The notes beneath the pieces were generated by a model. The model was given only the letters and a program-made list of their open reading frames with translations, had not been told where the DNA came from and searched no databases. The translations under genes and the position numbers were made by a program. Positions 25,518-35,349 of a stretch of 64,000 nt of DNA are shown here, one piece after another; positions within the stretch are counted from its first letter, which is position 1; every line of letters begins with the position of its first letter. This DNA comes from Dehalococcoides mccartyi CG5 (lineage in GTDB: Bacteria; Chloroflexota; Dehalococcoidia; Dehalococcoidales; Dehalococcoidaceae), in the NCBI RefSeq assembly GCF_000830885.1, contig NZ_CP006951.1, positions 558,001 to 622,000 on the forward strand, read 5' to 3'.

Positions 25518-25599
25518 GTTCGCTTCCCTACGCTCGCATTACCGAGTTCAGGTTTTAGGGTTGGCTATGTGCCTCTCAGCCTTGAGCACCCCTAGCGAG
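25518..25599 (-). promoter_or_regulatory. TPP riboswitch (THI element) upstream of thiC
   Basis: On the minus strand the leader reads GCTAGGGGTGC, GGCTGAGAGG, ACCCT, ACCTGAACT, GGTAATGC and GCGTAGGGAAGCGAA in order. This is the full conserved THI box, with P1 closed by TCGC and GCGA. It ends 61 bases before the thiC ATG. Confidence 0.96.
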
Positions 25600-25667
25600 T
25601 TTATGTAAATCAATGATAACATGATTAATTTGTTAAATGCAAAAATAGAGCCTGAAATTTGGCTTTG

Positions 25668-25676
25668 TGATATATT
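25668..25676 (+). promoter_or_regulatory. Extended -10 promoter of rsmG
   Basis: TGA followed by TATATT (25671-25676) is an extended -10 element. The rsmG ATG at 25684 lies seven bases past it and no Shine-Dalgarno is visible, which suggests a leaderless mRNA. Confidence 0.5.
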
Positions 25677-25683
25677 ACTATGC

Positions 25684-26391
25684 ATGAATGAACTTGTTTA
25701 CGGCTTATCTGCTCTGGGTATTTCTTTGAATTCTGTCCAGCTTGGGCAGTTTGAAACCTATTACCAAGAACTGGTGGACTATAACAGCCGGATAAACCTG
25801 ACTGCCATTACCGAATATAAAGACGTCCAGATAAAACACTTTTTGGATTCTGTTTCATTGGTATTAGCTGGTATCAAGGGTGACGAAAAATTGCTGGATG
25901 TGGGCAGCGGAGCCGGTTTTCCCGGTCTGCCTCTTAAGATACTTTTCCCCGCTATACAGCTTGGATTGCTGGAAGCCACTCAGAAAAAGGCCCGATTTTT
26001 AAGCGAAATTACTGTCAAACTGGGTTTATCCGGTGTTGAGATAATATCCCAAAGGGCGGAAGATACCGCCCAAAACCCTCTCTACCGCCAGAAATATAGT
26101 CTGGTTACCTCACGGGCAGTGGCAGATATGGCTACTCTAGCCGAACTGACTCTGCCGTTTTGTGCTATCGGAGGTCGGGTTATTGCCCCCAAAAAAGGTG
26201 ATATTGAGGAAGAGATGGACAGAGCAGCTACCGCTGTTAAAAAGATGGGGGGGAGGGTTTTCAAAGTAATAAAAGTGGAACTGCCGGGGCTGGAAGACGG
26301 CCGTAAGCTGGTTTTGCTGGAAAAAATTTCAAATACCCCTGCTTTGTATCCCCGCCGGGCAGGAATACCGGCTAAAACCCCCCTGATTTAG
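25684..26391 (+). CDS. rsmG: 16S rRNA (guanine-N7) methyltransferase RsmG
   Basis: A 235-residue SAM-dependent methyltransferase that modifies G527 of 16S rRNA in E. coli. The SAM motif [17 protein letters not shown] is near residue 72, preceded by the [10 protein letters not shown] and HFLDSV segments typical of Rsm[10 protein letters not shown] follows. ATG 25684 is chosen as the family start (MNELVYG); the longer frame from 25621 has no ribosome site. Confidence 0.95.
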   Translation: MNELVYGLSALGISLNSVQLGQFETYYQELVDYNSRINLTAITEYKDVQIKHFLDSVSLVLAGIKGDEKLLDVGSGAGFPGLPLKILFPAIQLGLLEATQKKARFLSEITVKLGLSGVEIISQRAEDTAQNPLYRQKYSLVTSRAVADMATLAELTLPFCAIGGRVIAPKKGDIEEEMDRAATAVKKMGGRVFKVIKVELPGLEDGRKLVLLEKISNTPALYPRRAGIPAKTPLI

Positions 26392-26610
26392 CTTGTTTGG
26401 GGTATAATATAAATAGTAAAATACAAGCGGATAGTACAGGGGGCAATATCCCTCAGGGGAGATTAGATATAGAAGTCTTTGCTATCAAAGAAAATCTAGT
26501 CCAGATATTCCAAGGATTGGGTGCTGTCATGCCCCATACGGGTATAAAGCAGATAGAGCCCGATAAACTGATTTCCCTGAGGGGTTGGTAAAAAGATTAC
26601 GGAGGCAGAT
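26392..26610 (+). promoter_or_regulatory. Leader region before the R3H ATPase gene with a TATAAT box
   Basis: A perfect TATAAT at 26403-26408 starts a 200-base leader without a matching -35 box at the normal distance. A short open frame from 26397 has no ribosome site and no recognisable sequence, so I do not call it a gene. The leader ends with GGAGGC before ATG 26611. Confidence 0.35.
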
Positions 26611-28140
26611 ATGCCTGAACTTTTAACTGATGACCTTAATGCTTTACTGGAGGTACTGCCTCCCCATATACGCCAGCCACTGACAGACCCTGCCAACCGC
26701 GAAAATCTCATAGAGATTGTTATGGATTTGGGGCGTACCCCTGAAGCCCGTTTCCCTGACCGTGAGATTATCCTGTCTGAGCGGGATGTTACCCAGGAAG
26801 ATATAGATTATGTTTCTTCCCGTACCGGGGATTTTGGTGATGATAACCGGGCAGGTATTGAGCGTACCTTGCATCGCATTTCAGCCATACGTAACCGCAA
26901 AGGCAAAATAGTAGGTCTGACCCTTAGAGTAGGACGGGCGGTTTTCGGTACTATCAAAATTATCCAAGACCTTATCAAGTCAGACCAGAGTGTGCTAATG
27001 CTGGGCAGACCGGGTGTGGGTAAAACTACCATGCTCAGGGAAGTGGCCAGAGTACTGGCTGGCGACCTGAAAAAACGGGTGGTAATCGTGGATACCTCCA
27101 ACGAAATTGCAGGAGATGGTGATATCCCCCACCCCGCCATCGGGCATGCCCGCCGCATGCAGGTACGCACACCGGATATGCAGCATGCTGTCATGATAGA
27201 GGCGGTTGAAAATCACATGCCGCAGGTGATTGTGATAGACGAAATAGGCACAGAGCTTGAGGCACTGGCCGCCCGTACTATTGCTGAACGGGGTGTCCAA
27301 CTTGTAGGCACGGCTCACGGCAATGTGCTGGACAACCTGATGCTCAACCCCACCTTAAGTGACCTTATCGGCGGTATTCAGTCTGTTACACTGGGTGATG
27401 AAGAAGCCCGCAGACGCGGCACTCAGAAAACCATACTGGAACGGCGCGCCCCGCCCACTTTTCAGGTGATTGTGGAAATACAGGATAGGAATAAAGTGGC
27501 TGTTCACCCTGATGTGGGTGCGGCGGTAGACTCTATTTTGAGGGGTGTGTCCCCTTCTGCCGAAATCCGCTATCTTGATGGAAACGGTGAAGTGGTTATC
27601 AGCAAACAACAGCCCAGTGAAGAAAAGGTAAAATCCGCACCGGAAAGCCTGACTGTTTTCAGGGGTAAAGAACTGCCGATAATGTATCTTTTCGGGGTAA
27701 ACCGCAGCCGAATGGAAGAAATTGCCCGTGAAATGCATCTGGATATCCAAATATCTGAACGCCTTGAGCAGGCACAGTTGATGGTTACTTCGCGGAATTA
27801 CTACCGCAGTAAACCTCAAAGAGTACGTGATGCCGAAAATATGAATATACCTATATATGTACTTAAGAGCCATACTCCGGGGCAGTTCCAACAGCTTTTG
27901 GCTACTCTGAGCGGCAGAGATGTGGCTTATGCTGTAGAAAAGCCCCCTGAGATAGATGTAGCCATACATGAAGCCGAAGAAGCGGTAGCACAGGTTAAAA
28001 CTTCCCACATACCTGTGGAGCTAAGTCCTCAGGGCGCATATATAAGACGGTTTCAGCATATTATAGCCGAAAAAGAGCATCTTTCCTCACACAGTTTGGG
28101 CAGGGAACCGCATCGCAGGGTAAGAATATCAAGGGGTTAA
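26611..28140 (+). CDS. AAA ATPase with C-terminal R3H-type domain (SpoIIIAA/Ycf45-like)
   Basis: A 509-residue protein. The P-loop [17 protein letters not shown] is near residue 133, Walker B VIVIDEIG near residue 208, and a GTAHG segment follows, as in SpoIIIAA and Ycf45. The C-terminal 60 residues ([22 protein letters not shown]) look like an R3H single-strand nucleic-acid-binding domain. A role in nucleic acid handling is inferred from domains only. It opens an operon: tmk follows after two bases. Confidence 0.87.
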   Translation: MPELLTDDLNALLEVLPPHIRQPLTDPANRENLIEIVMDLGRTPEARFPDREIILSERDVTQEDIDYVSSRTGDFGDDNRAGIERTLHRISAIRNRKGKIVGLTLRVGRAVFGTIKIIQDLIKSDQSVLMLGRPGVGKTTMLREVARVLAGDLKKRVVIVDTSNEIAGDGDIPHPAIGHARRMQVRTPDMQHAVMIEAVENHMPQVIVIDEIGTELEALAARTIAERGVQLVGTAHGNVLDNLMLNPTLSDLIGGIQSVTLGDEEARRRGTQKTILERRAPPTFQVIVEIQDRNKVAVHPDVGAAVDSILRGVSPSAEIRYLDGNGEVVISKQQPSEEKVKSAPESLTVFRGKELPIMYLFGVNRSRMEEIAREMHLDIQISERLEQAQLMVTSRNYYRSKPQRVRDAENMNIPIYVLKSHTPGQFQQLLATLSGRDVAYAVEKPPEIDVAIHEAEEAVAQVKTSHIPVELSPQGAYIRRFQHIIAEKEHLSSHSLGREPHRRVRISRG

Positions 28141-28142
28141 AT

Positions 28143-28769
28143 ATGTCTTTATTTATTACATTTGAGGGCGGAGAAGGCTGCGGTAAAAGCACCCAGTCCA
28201 AAGCTTTGTACCGTTATTTGAAAAAACTGGGGCTGGGGTGTGTGCTCACTCACGAACCCGGCGGTAGCAAATCAGGCGATAAAATAACCCGTTTGCTTAA
28301 ATGGTCTAAAGAAGAACACATCTCACCACTTACGGAACTGCTTCTCTTCAATGCCTCACGTTCTATCCTTATAGACAATGTTATCAAACCTGCCTTGCAG
28401 GATGGCAAAATAGTTATATGTGACCGTTATACAGATTCTACTCTGGCATATCAGGGTTATGGGCGGGGACTTGATTTGGATACGGTAAAGTGTGTAAACA
28501 GTCTGGCAAGCGGGGGTCTTGTTCCTGACCTTACTATCTGGCTGGATATGGATGACAAAGCTGCCCTGCTTCGCAAAGGTGAGTTGCCGCCTGACCGCTT
28601 TGAGAGTGAAAATAACGGCTTTCACCAGAGAGTCAGAAATGGTTTTGGAGCCATTTATGCTACCGAACCGGACAGATTCCTGAAGCTGGATGCTTCACTT
28701 CCTCAGTCAGAGATTTTCAGCCGCATTAAACAAAGGGTGACTATACTGCTTGGTTGCCGAAATGAGTGA
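28143..28769 (+). CDS. tmk: Thymidylate kinase
   Basis: A 208-residue cytosolic P-loop kinase making dTDP from dTMP. Visible are [12 protein letters not shown] (residue 6 on), the [16 protein letters not shown] substrate segment near residue 90, and the [10 protein letters not shown] region. The gene lies two bases after the R3H ATPase and overlaps mnmA by eight bases. Confidence 0.96.
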
Positions 28770-29835
28770 CAGTTCTGAACTGGTAATGGTGGCTATGAGT
28801 GGCGGGGTGGATTCTTCGGTTACAGCCATGTTGCTTCTTGAACAGGGCTATAACGTAGCCGGGGTGAGTCTGCAACTTAAATCCAACAATGAACCCTATG
28901 GAAACGGGTACAACCTTAAACTTATTAACCGGGCACGTGAAGTGGCTGCCGCCCTAAATATTCCTCATTATGTGGTGGATTTGAGTGATATTTTTTCCCA
29001 AAGAGTTATTGCAGATTTTTGCCAGCAGTATTCGCAAGGCCGTACCCCCAACCCCTGTATCCGTTGTAATTATTATGTAAAGATAGGCGCCCTGTTGAAT
29101 AAAATACAGGATTTCAAGGCGGATTATCTGGCAACCGGGCATTATGCCCGCATTGTTTCAGATGAAAATGGCACTCACCTCCTTCGGGGTGCGGATGGAA
29201 AAAAAGACCAGTCATATTTTCTGTATACCCTGCCGCCAGAATCTCTATCACGCCTGATGTTTCCATTGGGGCAAAAATACAAAAAGGATATTGTCCGTTT
29301 AGCCACTAATATGAAACTGCCGGTTTCCCAAAAAGAAAGCCAGGATGTATGTTTTATACCTGACGGTGATTATAAATCTTTTCTGGCCACCCGTATGGGA
29401 TTTACCCCCGGCAAAATTCTGGACACCACAGGTAAAATACTGGGAGAGCATCAGGGACTGCCCCTTTATACCGTAGGCCAAAGGCAAGGGCTGGGGTTGG
29501 CTTCAAATGAAAAGCTGTTTGTATCTGACATGAATGCAGATGCTAATACAATTACGGTTGCCGGCCATGACCAGCTCTATACCAGCCGTATTTTACTGAG
29601 TAATTTTATCTGGAGGGAAAGCGGTATCCCTCTGGATACCTCCGGCATGATAGTCAAAGTCCGCTACAAAGCCGCTCCCGCTGAGGTTAAAAAGATATCT
29701 CAATCAGGTGATTTTTATATACTGGAATTGGCAAGCCCGGTCTGGGCAGCCACTCCCGGTCAAGCGGCAGTAATCTATCTGGATGATATGGTGCTTGGCG
29801 GTGGTATTATCGAATCCGGCGGAGATACTATCTGA
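28762..29835 (+). CDS. mnmA: tRNA-specific 2-thiouridylase
   Basis: A 357-residue enzyme that thiolates U34 of tRNAs for Lys, Glu and Gln. It has the PP-loop [12 protein letters not shown] at residue 12, the catalytic cysteines in NPCIRCN (about 98) and QDVCFI (about 195), and GQRQGLG. ATG 28762 overlaps the tmk stop. An upstream TTG in the same frame would add four residues only. Confidence 0.96.
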
Positions 29836-29836
29836 T

Positions 29837-30475
29837 ATGCCTGCAACTGTTATTTGCCCCAGCCGGGCTGAAGAAAAACTGCTTCGTAAACAGGGTTTTA
29901 TCCTTATTGCAGGTTTGGATGAAGCCGGCAGAGGTTGTCTGGCTGGGCCGGTGGTGGCAGGAGCTGTTATCATGCCGCCACGTTTAAAGGGTGACTGGGT
30001 GGAGATGGTAAGGGATAGTAAGGTCCTCAGCCCCGCAAAACGCGAATATCTTTACTGTCACATTGTTTCCATGGCTGTAACCTTCGGGGTGGGTGCGGTA
30101 GATAACGAACAGATTGACAGCATGGGCATTGCCCCCGCTACCAGACTGGCCATGAAACAGGCCGTGGAAGACTTAACTTGCCAGCCGGATTTTCTGCTGG
30201 TTGATTACCTTAAGCTGCCGGATATTCCCCTGCCTCAAAAGGGTATTGTAGACGGTGATGCTCTCTGTTTCAGTATTGCCTGCGCCTCCATTGTGGCCAA
30301 GGTTAGCCGTGACCGCCTGATGTCCAAGCTGGATATGGAGTATCCCGGATACTATCTTGCCAAACACAAGGGGTACGGTACGGCCCTGCATGTGGAGTGT
30401 ATTTGCCAAAAGGGTATTTCTCCTATTCACCGCCGCACTTTTGCCCCATTGAAGGGTATGATTGATGGCCTATAA
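29837..30475 (+). CDS. rnhB: Ribonuclease HII
   Basis: A 212-residue nuclease that cuts RNA in RNA-DNA hybrids. Signature [18 protein letters not shown] near residue 27 gives the first two acidic residues; [11 protein letters not shown] and the later [10 protein letters not shown] and [18 protein letters not shown] supply the others. The gene starts one base past the mnmA stop and overlaps yraN by 11 bases. Confidence 0.96.
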
Positions 30476-30830
30476 CCGCAAGGAAACAGGCGAATTTGGG
30501 GAAAAACTGGCCGCAGAGTACCTAAAAGGCATGGGATACAGCATCATCCAGACCAACTGCCGTTTGCCCGAAGGTGAAATTGATATAGTCGGGCAAGACG
30601 GTGAGTATCTGGTATTCATTGAGGTGCGAACCAAACGCCGTTTGGGCTATGGCTTGCCTGCCGAATCTGTTACACCGCGTAAAAAGGCCCATCTTATGGC
30701 CAGTGCCGAAAGTTATATTCAAAAACACCGGCTGGAACATTTCCCCTGCCGGATAGATTTTGTTTCGGTAGACCTCAGCCAGCCTGAGCCTAGGCTGGAA
30801 CTAATCAAAAATGCACTGGGTGAAGAATGA
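30465..30830 (+). CDS. UPF0102/YraN-family protein
   Basis: A 121-residue protein with a restriction-endonuclease-like fold. The family pattern [39 protein letters not shown] and the C-terminal [10 protein letters not shown] is complete. The E-x(n)-D-x(n)-ExK-type residues suggest nuclease ancestry, but no activity is established for most members. Adjacent rnhB is a common partner. ATG 30465 is preferred over TTG 30462. Confidence 0.9.
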
Positions 30831-30850
30831 AGACGACAGATACAGGTTTG

Positions 30851-30859
30851 TGTTAAAAT
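30851..30859 (+). promoter_or_regulatory. Extended -10 promoter before thiE
   Basis: TGT directly followed by TAAAAT (30854-30859). The GTG start of thiE is seven bases downstream, so an internal leaderless transcript is likely. Confidence 0.5.
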
Positions 30860-30865
30860 CTTGCC

Positions 30866-31924
30866 GTGGATAACCTTGAAAAATTGTGGCGGATAGTTGA
30901 TGTAAACCAGAACCGATTGAGTGAAGGTTTGCGGATACTGGAAGAGATTGCCCGCCTATACCTTGAAAATGAAACGCTGACTCTGCGTTTAAAAAATCTG
31001 CGTCACGCACTTACTCTGCAGGATACTGCCTCCAACTGCCATCTTTTATTCTCCCGCCAGGCTGATACGGATATAGGTGCTCATCTGAAAACGGTTGACC
31101 AGTCCAAACCTGAAACCCTGTTTTCGCTTATCAGTGCCAATGCCAAGCGGGCTGAACAATCACTGCGGGTTTTGGAAGAATTTGCCGGTCTGCTTGAACT
31201 TGGTCTTGACACCTCTATTTACAGCCGGGGGCGTTTTGAACTTTATACCCTTGAAAAAGATTTGGCGGCCATACTCTTGCGGAAAAACCGCCGGGATATG
31301 ATAAAAGGTCTGTATGTAGCGATAGATGTGGATTATTTGGCCGGGCGGGATATACCACGGGTTACTAAAGAAGTCCTTGAAGGCGGTTGCCGCCTTGTCC
31401 AGCTAAGAGCCAAAACCGCTTCTGCCAGACAATTTCTGTCATTGGCACTCAGCTTAAAAGAACTTTGTATTGAGTATGGTGCGGTGTTTATTGTAAATGA
31501 CCGTCTGGATATTGCTCTTGCCTGCGGGGCTGACGGGCTTCATCTGGGGCAGACAGATTTGCCTCTGTCGCAAGCCCGCCGCCTTATGCCGGCCGGCAGT
31601 ATTATAGGTATTTCGGCGGATTCGCCTGAAGATGCTGCTTCGGCACAGGCAGGAGATGCGGATTATGTAGCCGCCGGGGCGGTTTTTCCCACCCAAACCA
31701 AGCTGGACGTTCTTTATGGCGGTCTTTCAGGCTTAAAAGCCATACGACAGGTGGTTAACATACCTTTGGTTGCTATCGGCGGAATAAATAAGTCCAATTA
31801 CAATGAAGCCTTGCAGGCAGGCGCAGACAGCCTCTGCCTGATAAGTGCTGTTTTAGGTGCACCTGATATCAAAAAGGCTACTTCTGAATTTATGACCCTT
31901 GTGGAGGCAGAAAAAAATGACTAA
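30866..31924 (+). CDS. thiE: Thiamine-phosphate synthase with N-terminal ThiD2-like domain
   Basis: A 352-residue two-domain protein. Residues about 145-352 are ThiE, with LVQLRAKTASARQF, FIVNDRLDIALACGADGLHLGQ and PLVAIGGIN; it joins the pyrimidine and thiazole halves of thiamine. Residues 1-135 (RIVDVNQNRLSEGLRILEEIAR) match the domain I recall as ThiD2, proposed to phosphorylate the pyrimidine. The protein may then carry out two successive steps. GTG 30866 is the only start that keeps the full N terminus. It overlaps the translin gene by eight bases. Confidence 0.9.
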   Translation: MDNLEKLWRIVDVNQNRLSEGLRILEEIARLYLENETLTLRLKNLRHALTLQDTASNCHLLFSRQADTDIGAHLKTVDQSKPETLFSLISANAKRAEQSLRVLEEFAGLLELGLDTSIYSRGRFELYTLEKDLAAILLRKNRRDMIKGLYVAIDVDYLAGRDIPRVTKEVLEGGCRLVQLRAKTASARQFLSLALSLKELCIEYGAVFIVNDRLDIALACGADGLHLGQTDLPLSQARRLMPAGSIIGISADSPEDAASAQAGDADYVAAGAVFPTQTKLDVLYGGLSGLKAIRQVVNIPLVAIGGINKSNYNEALQAGADSLCLISAVLGAPDIKKATSEFMTLVEAEKND

Positions 31925-32570
31925 CATCAGCGTCAAAATGGAACAAATATCTGATAGCATACGGGAAAATTTCAAGACCCGTGATGCCGCCCGTGAAAAA
32001 TCTCTGCCTATCAGCCGGGAAGCTATCCGATATTGCAGTCTGGCCATTAGGGCGGTTCACCGGCAGGAACTGGCGCAGGCAAGGGAAATGCTGGTTTCAG
32101 CCAGAGCCCTTATCAAAGAGGCCGGGCAGGCCATAGATGATTGCGGTGAACTGTCCAACACCACTTTTTTTCTGGATGCCCAGAAAGAGTACGCTGAAGC
32201 TAATACGGTACTGGCTCTGGTAAACGGGAAGGATATGCCCTCGCCTGAGGAACTGGAAGTGGACAATGCCGCATATTTAAACGGCATAGGTGAGGCGGCA
32301 GGTGAACTGCGGCGTTATATACTGGACGGCCTGCGAAAGGGTGAAGACACCCGCGGCGAAGAGCTTCTTCAGGCTATGGACGATATCTACGAAGTACTGG
32401 TTACCATGGACTTTCCGGATGCTATTACCGGCGGGCTTCGCCGTACTACTGACATGGTACGGGGAGTGCTGGAACGAACCAGAAGTGATCTTACTTTGTA
32501 CATTCAGCAAAAGGGGCTTGAACAAAAACTGGAAGTATTCCAGTCAAAACTGACCCGGAAAGGGGAATAA
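31917..32570 (+). CDS. Translin-family protein
   Basis: A 217-residue all-helical protein. The pattern of an N-terminal REKSLPISREAIRYCSLAIRAVHR segment, a central KEYAEA helix, and FPDAITGGLRRTTDMVRGVLERTRSDL near the C terminus matches prokaryotic translin relatives, nucleic-acid-binding proteins whose bacterial role is unclear. ATG 31917 overlaps the thiE stop. hppA follows after four bases. Confidence 0.75.
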   Translation: MTNISVKMEQISDSIRENFKTRDAAREKSLPISREAIRYCSLAIRAVHRQELAQAREMLVSARALIKEAGQAIDDCGELSNTTFFLDAQKEYAEANTVLALVNGKDMPSPEELEVDNAAYLNGIGEAAGELRRYILDGLRKGEDTRGEELLQAMDDIYEVLVTMDFPDAITGGLRRTTDMVRGVLERTRSDLTLYIQQKGLEQKLEVFQSKLTRKGE

Positions 32571-32574
32571 TTTA

Positions 32575-34614
32575 GTGTCTATCTGGATTGCATTGGTTGT
32601 CGGTTTGGTAGGTCTGGCAGTTGCCGGACTGCTTGCCAAATTTGTCCTCAAACAAGATGAGGGCACACCCAAGGTGCGGGAAATCGCAGCTGCCATCAAG
32701 GAAGGTGCCATGGCCTTTATTACCCGTGAATACACGGTGATGGCTATCTTCGTGGCGGCAGTAACTATCATACTGGCGTTTTTACCCTCGCTGGGTTGGC
32801 CGGTATCGGTTTCATTCCTGTTTGGGGCATTATGCTCAGGTCTGGCTGGTTTTATTGGTATGAGCATCGCCGTCAGGGCTAACTCACGCACCACCACTGC
32901 CGCCAGCCACAGCCTTAATCAGGGCTTAAAACTTTCTTTTAGAGCCGGTTCGGTAATGGGCATGTGTGTAGTTGGCATAGGCATTATTGGTCTTTCAATA
33001 ATGTACTTTGCTTTCGGCAGTGACGTAGACTTTATCAAGATTTTGCCCGGATATGGTTTTGGTGCTTCCTCTGTGGCTATCTTTGCCAGAGTGGGCGGGG
33101 GTATTTTTACCAAGGCGGCTGATACCGGTGCGGATATTGTTGGTAAGGTAGAAAAAGGTATCCCCGAAGATGACCCCCGCAATGCGGCAGTAGTAGCTGA
33201 CTTTGTGGGTGACAACGTGGGTGATGTAGCCGGCATGGGTGCTGACCTTTTTGAATCTTATGTGGATTCCATTATCGCTACCATGGCGTTGGCTACTATC
33301 GGGGCTTTTTCCATGAAACTGGGATATGCCCTTGTTCCGTCTCAGGAAGCCGCTTTCTTCCTGCCCATGCTGGTTGCGGCCGGCGGCATATTGGCTTCTG
33401 TTATTGGTATTTTTCTGGTACGTACCGGAGAAAAACTTCAGATGAAGGCCTTGCTGGCGGCTTTGCGCAAGGGCACTCTGGCGGCAGCCTTTTTATCGGC
33501 GGTATTCTCCTTTTTAGCTGTATGGTATCTTCAGGCAGATTTGGGTCTTTTCTTTGCCATTCTAGCCGGCCTAGTGGCTGGTGTGCTTATAGGTGAGAGT
33601 ACCAACTACTTTACTTCTTATGTTTATAAACCCACTCTGGGTATTGCTGCATCCTGCCAGACGGGTGCGGCCACCAATATTATTTCGGGTTTTTCAGTAG
33701 GGCTTATGAGTGTAGTTCCTCCAATAGTTCTGGTGGTAATAGCCATCGTAATTTCCTATGCTTTTGGTGATGTTTACGGCGTAGCTCTGGCGGGAGTTGG
33801 TATGCTGGCTACTCTGGGTATACAGGATGCCACCGATGCTTACGGTCCGGTTGCGGACAATGCCGGTGGTATCGCCGAAATGTCCGGTTTACCCAAAGAA
33901 GTACGCGAACGGACTGATGCACTTGATTCCCTTGGCAACACTACTGCCGCCATTGGCAAAGGTTTTGCCATAGGCTCAGCCGGGCTTACTTCACTGGCAC
34001 TTTTACTTTCTTATACTCAGGCTGTGGGTATATCTGCTTCGCAAGTCAGCTTACTGGATGTTAAAGTTCTGGCAGGACTTTTGCTGGGTGTTATGATGCC
34101 GGCTGTTTTCTGTTCACTCACCCTAAAAGCGGTGGGTGTTACCAGTTTTTCCATTGTGAATGAAGTGCGGCGTCAGTTCAAAGAGATTGCAGGTATAATG
34201 GAAGGCACCGCCAAACCCGAATACGGCAAATGCGTAGACATCTGCACCCGTGATTCAATCAAGCAGATGATTCTGCCCGGTGTTATCACAGTGGTTTCAC
34301 CGGTGATAGTCGGTTGGTTATTGGGTCCGGTAGCGGTAGTGGGTTTCCTGACGGGCACTATCCTGTGCGGGTTTATACTGGCGGTTACTTTTGCCAATGC
34401 CGGCGGTGCCTGGGACAACGCCAAGAAATGGGTTGAAACGGGTGCTTATGGCGGTAAAGGATCAGATGCCCATAAAGCAGCAGTGGTAGGTGATACGGTT
34501 GGTGATCCTATGAAGGATACTGCCGGACCTTCGCTTAATATAATGATTAAGCTGGTTGCCATTATTGCCCTGGTTATGGCACCTATACTGGCTACTTTCA
34601 ACGGCATAATTTAA
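32575..34614 (+). CDS. hppA: Membrane-bound ion-pumping pyrophosphatase, K+-dependent type
   Basis: A 679-residue enzyme of the same family as that at 15764. It has KAADTGADIVGKVEKGIPEDD, NVGDVAGMGADLFES and GDTVGDPMKDTAGPS. The diagnostic site reads GNTTAA; Ala there marks the K+-dependent class, which includes both Na+ and H+ pumps. The pumped ion cannot be settled from what I see. GTG 32575 has AAAGGGGA upstream. It ends an eight-gene operon. Confidence 0.95.
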   Translation: MSIWIALVVGLVGLAVAGLLAKFVLKQDEGTPKVREIAAAIKEGAMAFITREYTVMAIFVAAVTIILAFLPSLGWPVSVSFLFGALCSGLAGFIGMSIAVRANSRTTTAASHSLNQGLKLSFRAGSVMGMCVVGIGIIGLSIMYFAFGSDVDFIKILPGYGFGASSVAIFARVGGGIFTKAADTGADIVGKVEKGIPEDDPRNAAVVADFVGDNVGDVAGMGADLFESYVDSIIATMALATIGAFSMKLGYALVPSQEAAFFLPMLVAAGGILASVIGIFLVRTGEKLQMKALLAALRKGTLAAAFLSAVFSFLAVWYLQADLGLFFAILAGLVAGVLIGESTNYFTSYVYKPTLGIAASCQTGAATNIISGFSVGLMSVVPPIVLVVIAIVISYAFGDVYGVALAGVGMLATLGIQDATDAYGPVADNAGGIAEMSGLPKEVRERTDALDSLGNTTAAIGKGFAIGSAGLTSLALLLSYTQAVGISASQVSLLDVKVLAGLLLGVMMPAVFCSLTLKAVGVTSFSIVNEVRRQFKEIAGIMEGTAKPEYGKCVDICTRDSIKQMILPGVITVVSPVIVGWLLGPVAVVGFLTGTILCGFILAVTFANAGGAWDNAKKWVETGAYGGKGSDAHKAAVVGDTVGDPMKDTAGPSLNIMIKLVAIIALVMAPILATFNGII

Positions 34615-34625
34615 GAGTACTAAAG

Positions 34626-35243
34626 CTAAATAAACGGGTTGCCGGTCTTTTCTTTGCCGATAGTTGTTTCCCGGCCGTGTCCGGGGAAGACTAGGGTTTC
34701 AGGGGGAAGGCTGAGCAATCCGTTTACTATATTCTGGCGTAAAGCTTCCGTGTCACTTTTATCAAAATCTGACCGCCCTATTCCTGAGTTAAAAAGGGTG
34801 TCTCCGCTGAATAAATAGCCCCTAGTATACAGGCAGATACCACCCGGTGTATGACCGGGGATAGAAATAACCGAAAATTTGATTTTACCTAGTTCCAGCG
34901 TACTGCCTTCGCTTAGCGGGATATCAGGTGCAAGGGTTGGCAAGGCGGACATTCCCAAATAACTTACCAGCTCAACGTTTTCACTTAAACTGGCATCTGC
35001 CGGGTGAAAACACAGTTTAGCTTCCGGGTAAAGTTTTCTTGCATATTCCAGCCCTGCCAAATGGTCAAGATGCCCGTGTGTAAGTACGATATATTTTACA
35101 TCAAGGTGATATTCAGTAACTGTTTCGGGGATGGAGTTTGAGATAGCAGCCGGGTCAATTATAAGCCCATGGCGGCTTTCCTCATCACCCAGTATATAGC
35201 AGTTTGTACCCAGTAAACCTAAACGGAGTTTGCGGTTAAGCAT
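34626..35243 (-). CDS. Metallo-beta-lactamase fold hydrolase, glyoxalase-II-like
   Basis: A 205-residue protein with the metal motif THGHLDH near residue 55, further ligands in IPGHTPGG, SGDTLF and the final FPGHGRETTIG. The last is typical of hydroxyacylglutathione-hydrolase-like proteins, though glutathione itself is not expected here. ATG 35243 begins at the first beta strand; the longer frame has no support. Convergent with the preceding hppA. Confidence 0.88.
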   Translation of the reverse strand: MLNRKLRLGLLGTNCYILGDEESRHGLIIDPAAISNSIPETVTEYHLDVKYIVLTHGHLDHLAGLEYARKLYPEAKLCFHPADASLSENVELVSYLGMSALPTLAPDIPLSEGSTLELGKIKFSVISIPGHTPGGICLYTRGYLFSGDTLFNSGIGRSDFDKSDTEALRQNIVNGLLSLPPETLVFPGHGRETTIGKEKTGNPFI

Positions 35244-35313
35244 GTTTGTATAAGCCTCAAGGATAATATTTTGGCACATTCTAGCACTAAAGCTGGTATC
35301 CGCCAAAATATTT

Positions 35314-35342
35314 TTGACTTATTTGCCCAAAGCTGATAACTT
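35314..35342 (+). promoter_or_regulatory. Promoter of the gene at 35350, predicting a leaderless mRNA
   Basis: TTGACT (35314-35319), a 17-base spacer, TAACTT (35337-35342). ATG 35350 follows after seven bases with no room for a ribosome site. Confidence 0.65.
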
Positions 35343-35349
35343 TTTATTC

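Noticed and set aside
26397-26591. 64-codon frame in the leader of the R3H ATPase
   Set aside because: No ribosome site and no domain; more likely leader RNA.
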